From Roseiflexus castenholzii DSM 13941 (GTDB lineage: Bacteria > Chloroflexota > Chloroflexia > Chloroflexales > Roseiflexaceae): a stretch of DNA of 64,000 nt. This document shows positions 39,233 through 47,756 of this stretch, in pieces; the first letter of the stretch is position 1, and the number at the start of each line of letters is the position of its first letter. Made by a program: the position numbers and the translations under genes. Where the stretch lies: positions 5,624,001-5,688,000 of the forward strand of contig NC_009767.1 of the NCBI RefSeq assembly GCF_000017805.1. The letters are read 5' to 3'. The notes below the pieces were generated by a model, which made no database searches, was not told the DNA's origin, and saw only the letters and a list, made by a program, of their open reading frames with translations.

Positions 39233-40692
39233 TCTGGATCCACTGGTTTCGCCGCGATCTGCGTCTGCACGACAATCCAGCGTTGCACACCGCCAGCATT
39301 CGGAGCGATGGGCGAGTCATCCCGCTCTTCATCCTTGACGACGCCATTCTGCATGCGCCACGCACCGGCGCCGCGCGTATCGCGTTCATGATCGCCGCAC
39401 TGCGCGATCTCGACGCCAACCTGCGCGCGCGCGGCAGTCGCCTGGTGATCCGGCGTGGACGGACGCTCGACGTGATCCGCGCCATGGTGCAGGAAACCGG
39501 CGCCACCGGCGTTGCCTGGAACCGTGACTACACCCCGTTTGCGCGACGGCGCGATGCGCAGGTCGAAGCGGCGCTGCGTGATCTGAACGTCGAGACCTCT
39601 ATTGCGGAAGACGCGGTCGTCTTCAGTCCCGACGACGTGCGTACCGGCGATGGACGCCCCTATACGGTGTACACGCCTTACCGGCGACGCTGGCGCGCGC
39701 TGACAGAACAGCGGCGCGCGGAGGTGCTGCGCGCGATCGAGCCGCCGCTTTTGCGCCCGGCGCCCGAAGCCGTTGCAGATCAGACAGTTCCAGACCATGC
39801 AGACCTCGGCATCGTGGTTTCCCAACGCATTCCTCCAGGCGGCGAAACGCATGGCGCTGCGCGACTGGCGGCATTTGTCGATCTGGCTGCCGCACACAGC
39901 ATCGCGGGCTACGCAGAAGGGCGCGATCTGCTGGCAGAACCGGCGACCTCGCGCCTGTCGCCCTACCTGCGGTTTGGGTGCGTGGCGCCGCGGCAGGCGC
40001 TGCGCGCAGCGCTGCGCCTGCTCGACATCGTCGGCGATGATCACCGTACCGTCCGATCGATTGAAACCTGGATCGGGGAACTCGCCTGGCGCGATTTCTA
40101 CTATCAGATTCTATGGCACTACCCGCATGTGGTGCGCCGATCGTTCAAACCGCAGTACGATGCGCTGGCGTGGGAAAACGACCCGGCGCTGTTCGACGCC
40201 TGGAAGGAAGGTCGCACCGGCTACCCGATCATTGATGCTGCTATGCACCAGTTGCGTCAGGAAGCCTGGATGCACAACCGGGCGCGCATGATCGTCGCTT
40301 CGTTTCTGACGAAAGATCTGTTGATCGACTGGCGCTGGGGCGAACGCTACTTTATGCAGCAACTGGTCGATGGCGATCACGCCGCCAATAATGGCGGATG
40401 GCAGTGGAGCGCCGGGACAGGCACCGATGCACAACCCTACTTCCGAATCTTCAATCCGGTCAGTCAGGGACAAAAATTCGATCCAAAGGGCTTGTATGTG
40501 CGCCGCTATCTGCCAGAACTGGCGCAGGTTCCAGACCGCTACATCCACGCGCCGTGGACAATGCCGCGCGCAGAACAGCAACGGTGCGGCGTTGTCATCG
40601 GGCGCGACTACCCCGCGCCGATTGTCGATCATGCAGAACGACGAATGCGCGCACTGGCGCTCTATCGCGCAGTATCGTCGGTTGCGCTTTAG
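39229..40692 (+). CDS. phrB: Deoxyribodipyrimidine photo-lyase (CPD photolyase)
   Basis: Light-driven repair of UV-induced pyrimidine dimers using FAD and an antenna. The 487-residue protein starts with the antenna domain MIWIHWFRRDLRLHDNPALH. The FAD-binding C-terminal half shows RLSPYLRFGCVAPRQA, WIGELAWRDFYYQILWHYP, MHNRARMIVASFLTKDL and NNGGWQWSAGTGTDAQPYFR, the last being the class I photolyase signature. It suits an organism exposed to strong light. Cryptochrome function cannot be excluded. Confidence 0.95.
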   Translation: MIWIHWFRRDLRLHDNPALHTASIRSDGRVIPLFILDDAILHAPRTGAARIAFMIAALRDLDANLRARGSRLVIRRGRTLDVIRAMVQETGATGVAWNRDYTPFARRRDAQVEAALRDLNVETSIAEDAVVFSPDDVRTGDGRPYTVYTPYRRRWRALTEQRRAEVLRAIEPPLLRPAPEAVADQTVPDHADLGIVVSQRIPPGGETHGAARLAAFVDLAAAHSIAGYAEGRDLLAEPATSRLSPYLRFGCVAPRQALRAALRLLDIVGDDHRTVRSIETWIGELAWRDFYYQILWHYPHVVRRSFKPQYDALAWENDPALFDAWKEGRTGYPIIDAAMHQLRQEAWMHNRARMIVASFLTKDLLIDWRWGERYFMQQLVDGDHAANNGGWQWSAGTGTDAQPYFRIFNPVSQGQKFDPKGLYVRRYLPELAQVPDRYIHAPWTMPRAEQQRCGVVIGRDYPAPIVDHAERRMRALALYRAVSSVAL

Positions 40693-40709
40693 GTGCGACA
40701 ATGCTATAG
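40682..40709 (+). promoter_or_regulatory. Candidate promoter with long leader before the NYN gene
   Basis: TTGCGC (40682-40687), a 16-base spacer and TATAGT (40704-40709). If used, the transcript would have a leader of about 420 bases (40715-41140) without a clear coding frame. It contains several small stem-loops such as GCACAGCCTGCCTGC and CGCGCATTCGCGGG. The -35 lies inside the photolyase 3' end. Confidence 0.45.
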
Positions 40710-41140
40710 TTAGAGTGTAACGGAGCGTCAGGCGTTCGTGTTTGAGCGCCGGACCTGTGATATGTTTCGGTTGTTTGTTTGTACGTTGACAAGTTATAGG
40801 CTCCTCGAACAGCGCAATGGTTAGATATTCCTGCGGTGGTTCGTTCTTTGGTGGAAAGAGATGGCCGGGCTGTGACATTATTGCACAGCCTGCCTGCAAT
40901 ATTGACACCGCAGGTCTCACCGCGCATTCGCGGGCTTTGGTCTTTTCACAGGCGGATGATGCGCAATGATGCCGCAGTCGGAAGCGAACGCTCCGGACAC
41001 AGGCGCTTCCGCTCCGGGCATTGTCGCGCGTCTGGCGTTCTGAAGGTATGACGCCCCGCCGAGGAAGGCGCCTGGCTCGCGTGTGATCCTTGGAGCCGCT
41101 GCTTGACGACACCAAGAATCAGGAGAAGATTAAACGACCC

Positions 41141-43504
41141 ATGGCTACCGACAATCCGCGTCTCGACGTCGCTGTGTTCATCGACTTCGAGAACGTCTAC
41201 GTCAGTGTCCGCGACAAACTCGACGTCAATCCAAACTTTGAAATCATCATGGATCGCGTTGCGGACCTGGGACGGGTGGTGATCGCCCGCGCATACGCCG
41301 ACTGGTATCGCTATCCGAGAGTAACGAGCGCCCTGTACGCCAATGGCATCGAGCCGATGTATGTCCCGACCTATTACTATGATCGCGATCTGGGTCGGAC
41401 GGGGCGCGCCATCAAGAACAGCGTCGATATGAATCTCTGTATCGACGCGATGAAAACACTGTACACCAACCCGAACATCGGCAAATTCGTGCTCGCCACC
41501 GGCGACCGCGATTTTATTCCGCTGGTGAATGCGATCCGCCAGCATGGCAAGGAAGTCATTATTATCGGAGTGGGGGGCGCCGCTTCGGGGCACCTTGCCC
41601 AAAGCGCCGATGAGTTCATCTTCTACGAGCAATTGCTGGGCAAGAAGCCGCAGCCGCTGCAAGCCGATGCGCCGCGTATCCGCATGCCAGAGCGCGGGCG
41701 CGATGTTGAGGAGGTAGTGGAACCTGCGCCATCCGTGCGGATGCGCCAGGAAGCGCAATCGGCGGAGCACACGCCGCCGCCTGAACCACCCGCTCCCGAA
41801 ACCGCGCGTGAAGAAACCGACATTTACGACATGCTCGTGCGGGCAGTGCATCTGGCGCGCGAACGAGGGTATGTCTGCTCTTTCGGCTCGCTCAAACTCG
41901 TGATGAAAGAGTTGATGGGTGGGGAGTTCAAGGAGAGTAAGTATCGCGACTCGACCGGCAAGCCGTTCGCAAAGTTCAAAGATTTTGCCCTCGAAGCCGA
42001 GCGCCGCGGCAAGGTGCAGGTTTTTACGAGCGGCGCCGTCGTCGAAGTCTTTCTGCCCGGCGAGGACCCGTACAAACTTTCGCAGTTCGCCCAGGACCTC
42101 AAAGAAGAACCGCCGGTCAGCACGTCCACCACGCCGGTGCACGTCGATGCCCATATCGATGGTCGCCCGGTCTCGAGCAGCCGCCGCCGTCGCCGCCGTC
42201 GCAGCAGCACAACTCGCACAACAATCTCGCCCGATACGATCACTGCCCCATCGCAGGATGAGTTCGTCGTGCATGAGGACGTGACCGACGAATTGATGAC
42301 GGAGGCGCTGCACGACGTGATGAACGGCGAATCCGCCGCGACGGACGTGGTCTTCGAGGAATTGCTCGACCGCCTGGAAGCCGAGCGTGAGCGACAGGAA
42401 GCGCTTGCATCGTTCGATGTGCCGATTGACGAGCCAATGCTTGATGAGTTGCCCGATCTGGAGGAGGAGCCGGATGTGACGATATCGGGCGACAGTCTGG
42501 TGGAAGAACCGATTCTGGCAGCGCCTGAACCGGACGATCAGATGATGATTATGGATAGGCCGGTTGAGCTGTCGGAGCCATTTGCGACGCCTGAAACACC
42601 GGTTGGTGAACCAACAGCGCACCTGCCGGAGACGCCTCCCTTCACCGACGCCGAGTGGCAGATGTTGCGCGAGGTGGTCGTTTCGGCGGGACGTCCTTTG
42701 TCGTTCGCACAGATCCACGATCTGATGCGGGGCGCCCGCAACAACGCCGGCATCGTTCGCACGAACGAAGAACTGCGGTCGCTGATCAAGCAGGCGATTA
42801 ACACCGGTGTCCTTCGCCGCAGCGGCAAAGGCGCCCGCGTCGTGTATCACCTGGCGCCCTACGAAACATCCGCAGCGACAGAAGGCGTCGATGCCTCTGC
42901 GGTCAAGGCATCGGAAGAGGCGGCGTCTGAGCCGTCGATTATCAGGGACGCTGTCGAGACGATGGTTGTGTCCGAGGCATCTGCGCCTGCGCCTGCATTG
43001 GAGTCGCCTGAAATCGTTGCTGCCGAACCACTCGCTGCCGCTGACGTATTACCAGCGGATGTGACCGACGAGATGCCGCAGGGAAAGGTTCCTGAAGAAA
43101 CAGAGACCGCTGCCGAACCAGAAGTGTTGGCGCCTGCGCCGGACGCAGTGGAAGAAGGCGTCGTCGCTCATGGTGTGGAGTCGCCGCCGGTCGTAGCGGA
43201 AGGATCGGTGATGGCGGAGGAGACGCCACGTGAGACGTCGGTCACCGTCGGCGTCCCGGCAGAGGCGCCGGTGACAGCAGTTGACGATCACGCAACCGCA
43301 GAGTCAAAGGTTGTCGACCAACCGACGCCACGCCGTCGTCGCACTACTGTGCGCACGAACGCAGAAGCCGATCAAACGACGGCGGAAGCGCGTCCAACAC
43401 GTTCACGCAGCAAAGCTGCCGTTACCGCGCCGACCGAAGAAGCGCCGCGTCCGACACGGCGGCGCAAGAAAGTCGAGACGACTGAAGAACCGACTGAGGT
43501 GTGA
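41141..43504 (+). CDS. NYN-domain (LabA/DUF88) protein with LOTUS-like domain and long acidic tail
   Basis: A 787-residue protein starting MATDNPRLDVAVFIDFENVY. The N-terminal NYN/PIN-like domain keeps FIDFEN, KNSVDMNLCIDAM and ATGDRDFIPLVNAI, the acidic residues expected of a metal-dependent RNase. Residues around 225-320 (IYDMLVRAVHLARERGYVCS ... FAKFKDFALEAERRGKVQVF) look like an OST-HTH/LOTUS domain. An Arg-rich patch (SRRRRRRRSS-like) follows. A second helical module lies near residue 500-590 (QMLREVVVSAGRPLSFAQIH). The remainder is Glu/Ala/Pro-rich low-complexity sequence. Likely a regulatory RNA-binding nuclease; targets unknown. Confidence 0.87.
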   Translation: MATDNPRLDVAVFIDFENVYVSVRDKLDVNPNFEIIMDRVADLGRVVIARAYADWYRYPRVTSALYANGIEPMYVPTYYYDRDLGRTGRAIKNSVDMNLCIDAMKTLYTNPNIGKFVLATGDRDFIPLVNAIRQHGKEVIIIGVGGAASGHLAQSADEFIFYEQLLGKKPQPLQADAPRIRMPERGRDVEEVVEPAPSVRMRQEAQSAEHTPPPEPPAPETAREETDIYDMLVRAVHLARERGYVCSFGSLKLVMKELMGGEFKESKYRDSTGKPFAKFKDFALEAERRGKVQVFTSGAVVEVFLPGEDPYKLSQFAQDLKEEPPVSTSTTPVHVDAHIDGRPVSSSRRRRRRRSSTTRTTISPDTITAPSQDEFVVHEDVTDELMTEALHDVMNGESAATDVVFEELLDRLEAERERQEALASFDVPIDEPMLDELPDLEEEPDVTISGDSLVEEPILAAPEPDDQMMIMDRPVELSEPFATPETPVGEPTAHLPETPPFTDAEWQMLREVVVSAGRPLSFAQIHDLMRGARNNAGIVRTNEELRSLIKQAINTGVLRRSGKGARVVYHLAPYETSAATEGVDASAVKASEEAASEPSIIRDAVETMVVSEASAPAPALESPEIVAAEPLAAADVLPADVTDEMPQGKVPEETETAAEPEVLAPAPDAVEEGVVAHGVESPPVVAEGSVMAEETPRETSVTVGVPAEAPVTAVDDHATAESKVVDQPTPRRRRTTVRTNAEADQTTAEARPTRSRSKAAVTAPTEEAPRPTRRRKKVETTEEPTEV

Positions 43505-43526
43505 ATGATCCCCTTGCGAGCGTGCG

Positions 43527-44165
43527 ATGATCATCAAAATCTGTGGTGTGCGCGCGCGTGACCACGCCCTGACGGCAGTCGATGCCGGCGCCGATATGCT
43601 TGGACTGGTGTTCGCACCTTCGCGCCGTCAGATCACGGTTGAAGACGCCGCATCCATTGCGGAGGCGGCGCGTTTTGCCGCCCGTGGTCGCGGACGAGCG
43701 ATCACCCTGATTGGTGTATTCGTTAACGAGACGGTGGAGCGCATCCGTGATATTGCATCCTCCTGCGGTCTTGATGGCGTGCAGTTGAGTGGCGATGAGC
43801 CGGTGATCTATGCGGATGCGCTGGCGCCCTTACTGGTCATCAAAGCCGTTCGCTTCGATGACTCGGCGCAGGAGCGCGCGTGGTTGATACATGACCAGGC
43901 GCATGTGCAATTGCTGGTCGATGCCCGTGTGCCGGGCAATTATGGCGGCGCCGGCGTTGTCGCAGATTGGGAACGCGCGGCTGAACTGGCGCGCCGGCGC
44001 TCATTGATGCTGGCGGGTGGACTGACCCCGGAGAACGTTGCTGATGCCATAACGCGCGTTCGTCCATGGGGTGTCGATGTCAGCAGCGGCGTCGAGAGCA
44101 ATGGCGTAAAGGATCACGGAAAGATTCGGGCATTCATCGCAGCCGCGCGCGCTGCTGCCAGATAA
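43527..44165 (+). CDS. trpF: Phosphoribosylanthranilate isomerase
   Basis: Third step of the anthranilate branch of tryptophan synthesis, an Amadori rearrangement. The 212-residue TIM barrel has MIIKICGVRARDHALTAVDA with the catalytic Cys, GLVFAPSRRQI, LDGVQLSGDEP, LLVDARVPGNYGGAG and the phosphate loop LAGGLTPENVADAI with WGVDVSSGVESNGVKD. All usual residues are present. It stands apart from other trp genes here, 22 bases after the NYN gene. Confidence 0.95.
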   Translation: MIIKICGVRARDHALTAVDAGADMLGLVFAPSRRQITVEDAASIAEAARFAARGRGRAITLIGVFVNETVERIRDIASSCGLDGVQLSGDEPVIYADALAPLLVIKAVRFDDSAQERAWLIHDQAHVQLLVDARVPGNYGGAGVVADWERAAELARRRSLMLAGGLTPENVADAITRVRPWGVDVSSGVESNGVKDHGKIRAFIAAARAAAR

Positions 44166-44169
44166 CGTT

Positions 44170-45552
44170 ATGCTGTCTACTCTTCGCTCCCTTCCCCTGG
44201 CGTTCATTGGGGCGTGTGTCGCGCTGATCGTTCGGCGTCGGCTGCATCCGGTGCGCCTGCGCCCGACCGGTGAGACGACCCCGCCAATCGGTCCCAACGA
44301 TATTCGACCTGGAATCCGTCGCCTGGTGCTCAGCGATCTCCACATGGGGGCAGGTGATCGCCGCGACGACTTCAGCGCCGATGCCGAACTTGCCGCGTTG
44401 CTGCGCTATTATGCTGCCGAACCGACGCCGACGGAATTGATCCTGGCGGGGGATACGTTTGAATTTTTGCAGGTCTGCCTGCCCGATGTGCCAGACCGCG
44501 AATGGTCGCCACGCGCGGCGGCGCGCCGCCTTGAAGCCATTCTGAACGCGCATGCGGAACCGGTCGCTGCGCTGCGCGCTTTCCTCTCTCGGCGCGACAA
44601 TCAGGTGACGGTGATTATCGGGAACCATGACTTCGAGTTGCACTATGCGAGCGCCAAACAGACACTGCGCCGGGCGCTCGGATTGGCGCCAGGTAATCCA
44701 CGCTTGCGGTTTGGCGTGTCCTATGAAGGTGATGGCATCTTTCTCGTGCATGGCAATCAGTTTGACCGCTGGAACCGTTTCATTCACTTCAACGGCATCT
44801 GTGAGCCTTTCGAGGTAGTGTTCGGCACACGCCTGATCCGTGAAGCGATCAATGTGCTGGAAGACGAGCCGGTGGATATTGCCACGCTGATCGACAATAT
44901 CAAGCCGCTATCCGCCATTTTCTGGTATGCCTTATCGCTGCCGACGCTGCGCAACCAATCCACTCGCCGGTTGGTGGTGCGCGGTCTGGTGTTGCTGGTC
45001 AATGTGCTCCTACGCAACACGGTCTATATTCTCGACGACGATCCGCAGCAGCAGACGCCGCGTTCGCTCTGGAAACCGATGTATCGCCAGGTCGCGCTGG
45101 CGGCGACGCTCCTGGGACGCGCGGCAGGGGTGCGGCAGCGTTCTGGCGGTTTTCCCGAGACTGTATTTCAGCGCGCAGCGGAGCACCAGTTGCGCCGCTC
45201 GATCCGGGCTTTTGGGAGCACGTCTGTTCACAGCATGGCGCGCATTGCGCGCGATCCGCAGCAGTGGTCGACCCATCTTTTTATTTGCGGACACACCCAT
45301 CTGGCACAGGTCGTGGCGCTGAACGAGCGCCAGACATATGTCAATACCGGCACCTGGACGGACGTTATTCTTGATGTTGCCACCTCACAGCGACAGCAGC
45401 AGCGCTTTCCTTATCTGGAAGTAACGTATCCCGCGCAAGGTTCGCCGCCACATTGGCGGTTGTTGGTGTGGCGGGAGGCTGGCGAATCGCCATCTCCTTG
45501 GCGCGATGAGCGCGCAACAACGATGTTGGAAAAAGTCGAATACCCGGTATAA
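44170..45552 (+). CDS. Metallophosphoesterase, membrane-anchored
   Basis: A 460-residue calcineurin-like phosphoesterase. An N-terminal hydrophobic stretch (LPLAFIGACVALIV) may anchor it. Metal-binding motifs are VLSDLHMGAGDR, ILAGDTFEFLQ, IIGNHDFELHY and CGHTHLAQVV, with GIFLVHGNQFDRWN supplying another His. A helical insert of about 150 residues between the HGNQFD and GHTH motifs is longer than in simple members. The substrate is unknown; UDP-diacylglucosamine hydrolase-like or nuclease roles are possible. It starts 4 bases after trpF. Confidence 0.9.
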   Translation: MLSTLRSLPLAFIGACVALIVRRRLHPVRLRPTGETTPPIGPNDIRPGIRRLVLSDLHMGAGDRRDDFSADAELAALLRYYAAEPTPTELILAGDTFEFLQVCLPDVPDREWSPRAAARRLEAILNAHAEPVAALRAFLSRRDNQVTVIIGNHDFELHYASAKQTLRRALGLAPGNPRLRFGVSYEGDGIFLVHGNQFDRWNRFIHFNGICEPFEVVFGTRLIREAINVLEDEPVDIATLIDNIKPLSAIFWYALSLPTLRNQSTRRLVVRGLVLLVNVLLRNTVYILDDDPQQQTPRSLWKPMYRQVALAATLLGRAAGVRQRSGGFPETVFQRAAEHQLRRSIRAFGSTSVHSMARIARDPQQWSTHLFICGHTHLAQVVALNERQTYVNTGTWTDVILDVATSQRQQQRFPYLEVTYPAQGSPPHWRLLVWREAGESPSPWRDERATTMLEKVEYPV

Positions 45553-45560
45553 TAGGGGGC

Positions 45561-45611
45561 TGAGAATCGAGAACTGAGAATCGAGAACTGAGAACCAGAA
45601 ACCGGGAAACG
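45561..45611. repeat. Short tandem repeat array (GAGAACTGAGAATC type)
   Basis: Runs of GAGAATC/GAGAACT/GAGAACC units fill the gap after the phosphoesterase. The complementary form (CAGTTCTCAGTTCTC) lies at 46176-46211, so the two arrays bracket the next gene in inverted orientation. Confidence 0.8.
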
Positions 45612-45718
45612 GAGATTGAGGAGCAAAAACACGCTCAGACCTGACAACCGAAGATCGGAACCGGCTGCTGTAGCCTGCAAGTCAGGCATCAGGAATAATG
45701 ACAGAGGAGGTCACACTG

Positions 45719-46084
45719 ATGAAAATCGTCCTTCGTCTTCTTGGCGTCGCGGCGCTGATCGCACTGGGCATCGTCATTTATCGCGCCGTTCGCCAGTACC
45801 GCGAAGACAGCGTCTTCGACCTGGGGTCTGGCACGCAATCGTCGCCGCCGTCGTCATCGTCGTCTGGCGGGGAGTCGCGCAGCATCAGCCCGGAACTGCT
45901 GGCAATCCTGGCGGACCCCGGCGATAAGGGACCGGTGGAGTTGATGCGGGATAGCGAAGGCAAAGAGTGGCTGGTCAACCGCCGCAATGGGTATCGCTAT
46001 CCAGTCGAGGATGGCATTCCGATCATGCTGCTCGAAGAGGGTGAGAAAAACCGCGACGAGAGCCTGATCATCCGGCAAGAGTAG
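45719..46084 (+). CDS. Membrane-anchored Trm112-like domain protein
   Basis: A 121-residue protein starting MKIVLRLLGVAALIALGIVI, a single N-terminal membrane segment. A Ser/Gly-rich linker follows, then a C-terminal Trm112/YcaR-like domain (SPELLAILADPGDKGPVELM ... NGYRYPVEDGIPIMLLEE). The cysteines usual for zinc in this family are absent. Members are often partners of methyltransferases or glycosyl enzymes; no such partner is next to it. An upstream in-frame start at 45698 is possible. Confidence 0.82.
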   Translation: MKIVLRLLGVAALIALGIVIYRAVRQYREDSVFDLGSGTQSSPPSSSSSGGESRSISPELLAILADPGDKGPVELMRDSEGKEWLVNRRNGYRYPVEDGIPIMLLEEGEKNRDESLIIRQE

Positions 46085-46088
46085 GGGG

Positions 46089-46211
46089 CAGGAGAACCGA
46101 GAACGAAGAACCGAGAACGAAGAATCTGTTCGTATCTTGATGAGATCCCCGATTGGATTCACATTCTTAGTCTCCGTTCTCAGTTCTCAGTTCTCAATTC
46201 TCAGTTCTCAG
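46089..46211. repeat. Short tandem repeats, both orientations
   Basis: 46093-46126 carries GAGAACGAAGAACC units, and 46176-46211 carries the inverse TTCTCAGTTCTCAATTCTCA units. Together they could fold into a large hairpin between the two genes, possibly ending transcription. Confidence 0.75.
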
Positions 46212-46213
46212 CC

Positions 46214-46999
46214 ATGCAGAAATTCCTCACCGGCGCCTCTTATCCGCTGCGCGCTCTCGGCGTTCTCAGACGCCATCCGACACTCTGGCAGTATATTATC
46301 GTCCCCGTCTTCCTGAATATATTTGTGGGCATCACTCTCTACGCCGGTTTGCTCGTTGCCGGATTTCGCGCTATTGATGGGGTTATCGCCGGTCTGCCCG
46401 AATGGCTGGCATTCATCGCCTGGTTGCTCCGCGCGCTGTTGATCGTCGTGCTTCTGATTGCAACCGGTTATGTGCTGGTTCGCTTCGGCGTGGTGATTGG
46501 CTCGCCATTCTACAGCCGTCTCTCGGAACGCCTGGAAGAACGTTTCAGCGGCGTCGTATTCGATGCGCCCCCGCCGACTGTGGGGAATGTAGCACGGGAT
46601 ATTGCTCGCGCTCTGCTGTTCGAGATCAAGAAACTAATCCTGGCGCTGACTATCGGTGCACCAACGTTGCTCCTGAATCTCATTCCGTTCGTTGGTTCAT
46701 TGCTGGCGACGGCAGGCGGCATTGCGCTCAGTGCAACCATTTCCTGCCTCGATTTTTTCGATCCGCCGCTCGAGCGGCGCCGACTGCGCTTTCGCGATAA
46801 ATTGGGATTCGTGCGACAGGGTTTGCCCGCAACAGCCGGATTTGGACTGGTCTGTCTCGGTCTGGTGAGTATTCCCCTGATCAACCTGTTGGCCGTGCCT
46901 CTCTGCATCACTGCCGGCACCCTCTTTTACTGCGATAGACACGGAAGTGAGCATGCATTGTCAGGCAACGGATCGTCTCCACAGGCTGGATCGAATTAG
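46214..46999 (+). CDS. EI24/CysZ-like membrane protein
   Basis: A 261-residue protein with four to six hydrophobic segments and the EI24-domain pattern. It begins MQKFLTGASYPLRALGVLRR, has VVIGSPFYSRLSERLEERFS after the second segment, and ends the domain with LEIPFVG-like LLNLIPFVGSLLATAGGIAL. CysZ relatives move sulfate, but many EI24 proteins have no known substrate and no sulfur genes are nearby. The ATG follows directly on the TTCTCAG repeat array. Confidence 0.82.
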   Translation: MQKFLTGASYPLRALGVLRRHPTLWQYIIVPVFLNIFVGITLYAGLLVAGFRAIDGVIAGLPEWLAFIAWLLRALLIVVLLIATGYVLVRFGVVIGSPFYSRLSERLEERFSGVVFDAPPPTVGNVARDIARALLFEIKKLILALTIGAPTLLLNLIPFVGSLLATAGGIALSATISCLDFFDPPLERRRLRFRDKLGFVRQGLPATAGFGLVCLGLVSIPLINLLAVPLCITAGTLFYCDRHGSEHALSGNGSSPQAGSN

Positions 47000-47756
47000 T
47001 TATTCTCAAGGTCCATACCTCTGTCGGGACGCTTCGTTGCGGATGCCAGCCTCAATCTCCGTGATTGCTGAACCCGGTTCGTTCAGCGCAGGTATTCGCG
47101 GCCACGCAGGGTGAAGGCGCCTGGAGATGATACCGGTGCGCCGGCGCCGGATCGCGCGCAGCACAATGAGCGGCTCCGGCGAGCAACGGGATGAAGGTGC
47201 AGCCGGTTTGCATTGATACCGAACCATCTGACCGGCGTTTGGTGGTTAAGTCTTTATTATAAATGAGGAAGATATTCTCTTGACGCGCCGTGCGCTTGCA
47301 GGTACACTTACGCTATCCTGGTTATTCTCCGTTCCAGCCATCGCCCTCACTTGAGGGTTGCAGCGCATATATGTTTCTGGCGCGTCTCCGCGCCTGGAGA
47401 GATAGAACACATACGAACTGAAGCCAGCATACGCTCTTCGAGAGAGATGTGAGGGTTGGTTTTCTTGTTTGCACTAAGCCAGACCCTTGGCGTATCACCT
47501 GCCTGAAAGGGACGGGCGGGGTTTGTTTGTGCCCAAAATGAAGGATGGGCGCCTCATCCGCAATCAAAAGTGGTCGGGCATCCTTTTTCAGCGCCGACGC
47601 GACACGGGAGATGCGCGTTTTGCCCTTACCGATCCGCAATGGAGTCGATGGCGTGGCGCCATATCGATCTTTTTGCGAGACGCACTATTCTCAGGGTGCA
47701 ACGGTCAGGAGCGTGACACCTGATACGTGCCACATAGAGCAGAAAGGAGTCTTTGC
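47000..47756. other. Intergenic region with candidate promoter and long leader of TRAP operon
   Basis: No gene with family features was found in about 750 bases. A TTGACG-17-TACACT promoter lies at 47280-47308 on the + strand. If used, it gives a leader of about 440 bases before the receptor gene. The leader contains GGCGCGTCTCCGCGCC, a short stem-loop, but no known riboswitch was recognised. Confidence 0.45.
47280..47308 (+). promoter_or_regulatory. Candidate promoter upstream of TRAP genes
   Basis: TTGACG (47280-47285), a 17-base spacer and TACACT (47303-47308). A good sigma-70-type match, though far from the first gene. Confidence 0.5.

Noticed and set aside
40810..40835. GTTAGAT heptamer resembling an integron core
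   Set aside because: No partner AAC heptamer or hairpin at the right distance, and no integrase or cassette nearby.
40946..42850. A 634-codon minus-strand open frame
   Set aside because: Antisense to the NYN-domain gene; His/Arg-rich sequence with no recognisable motif.
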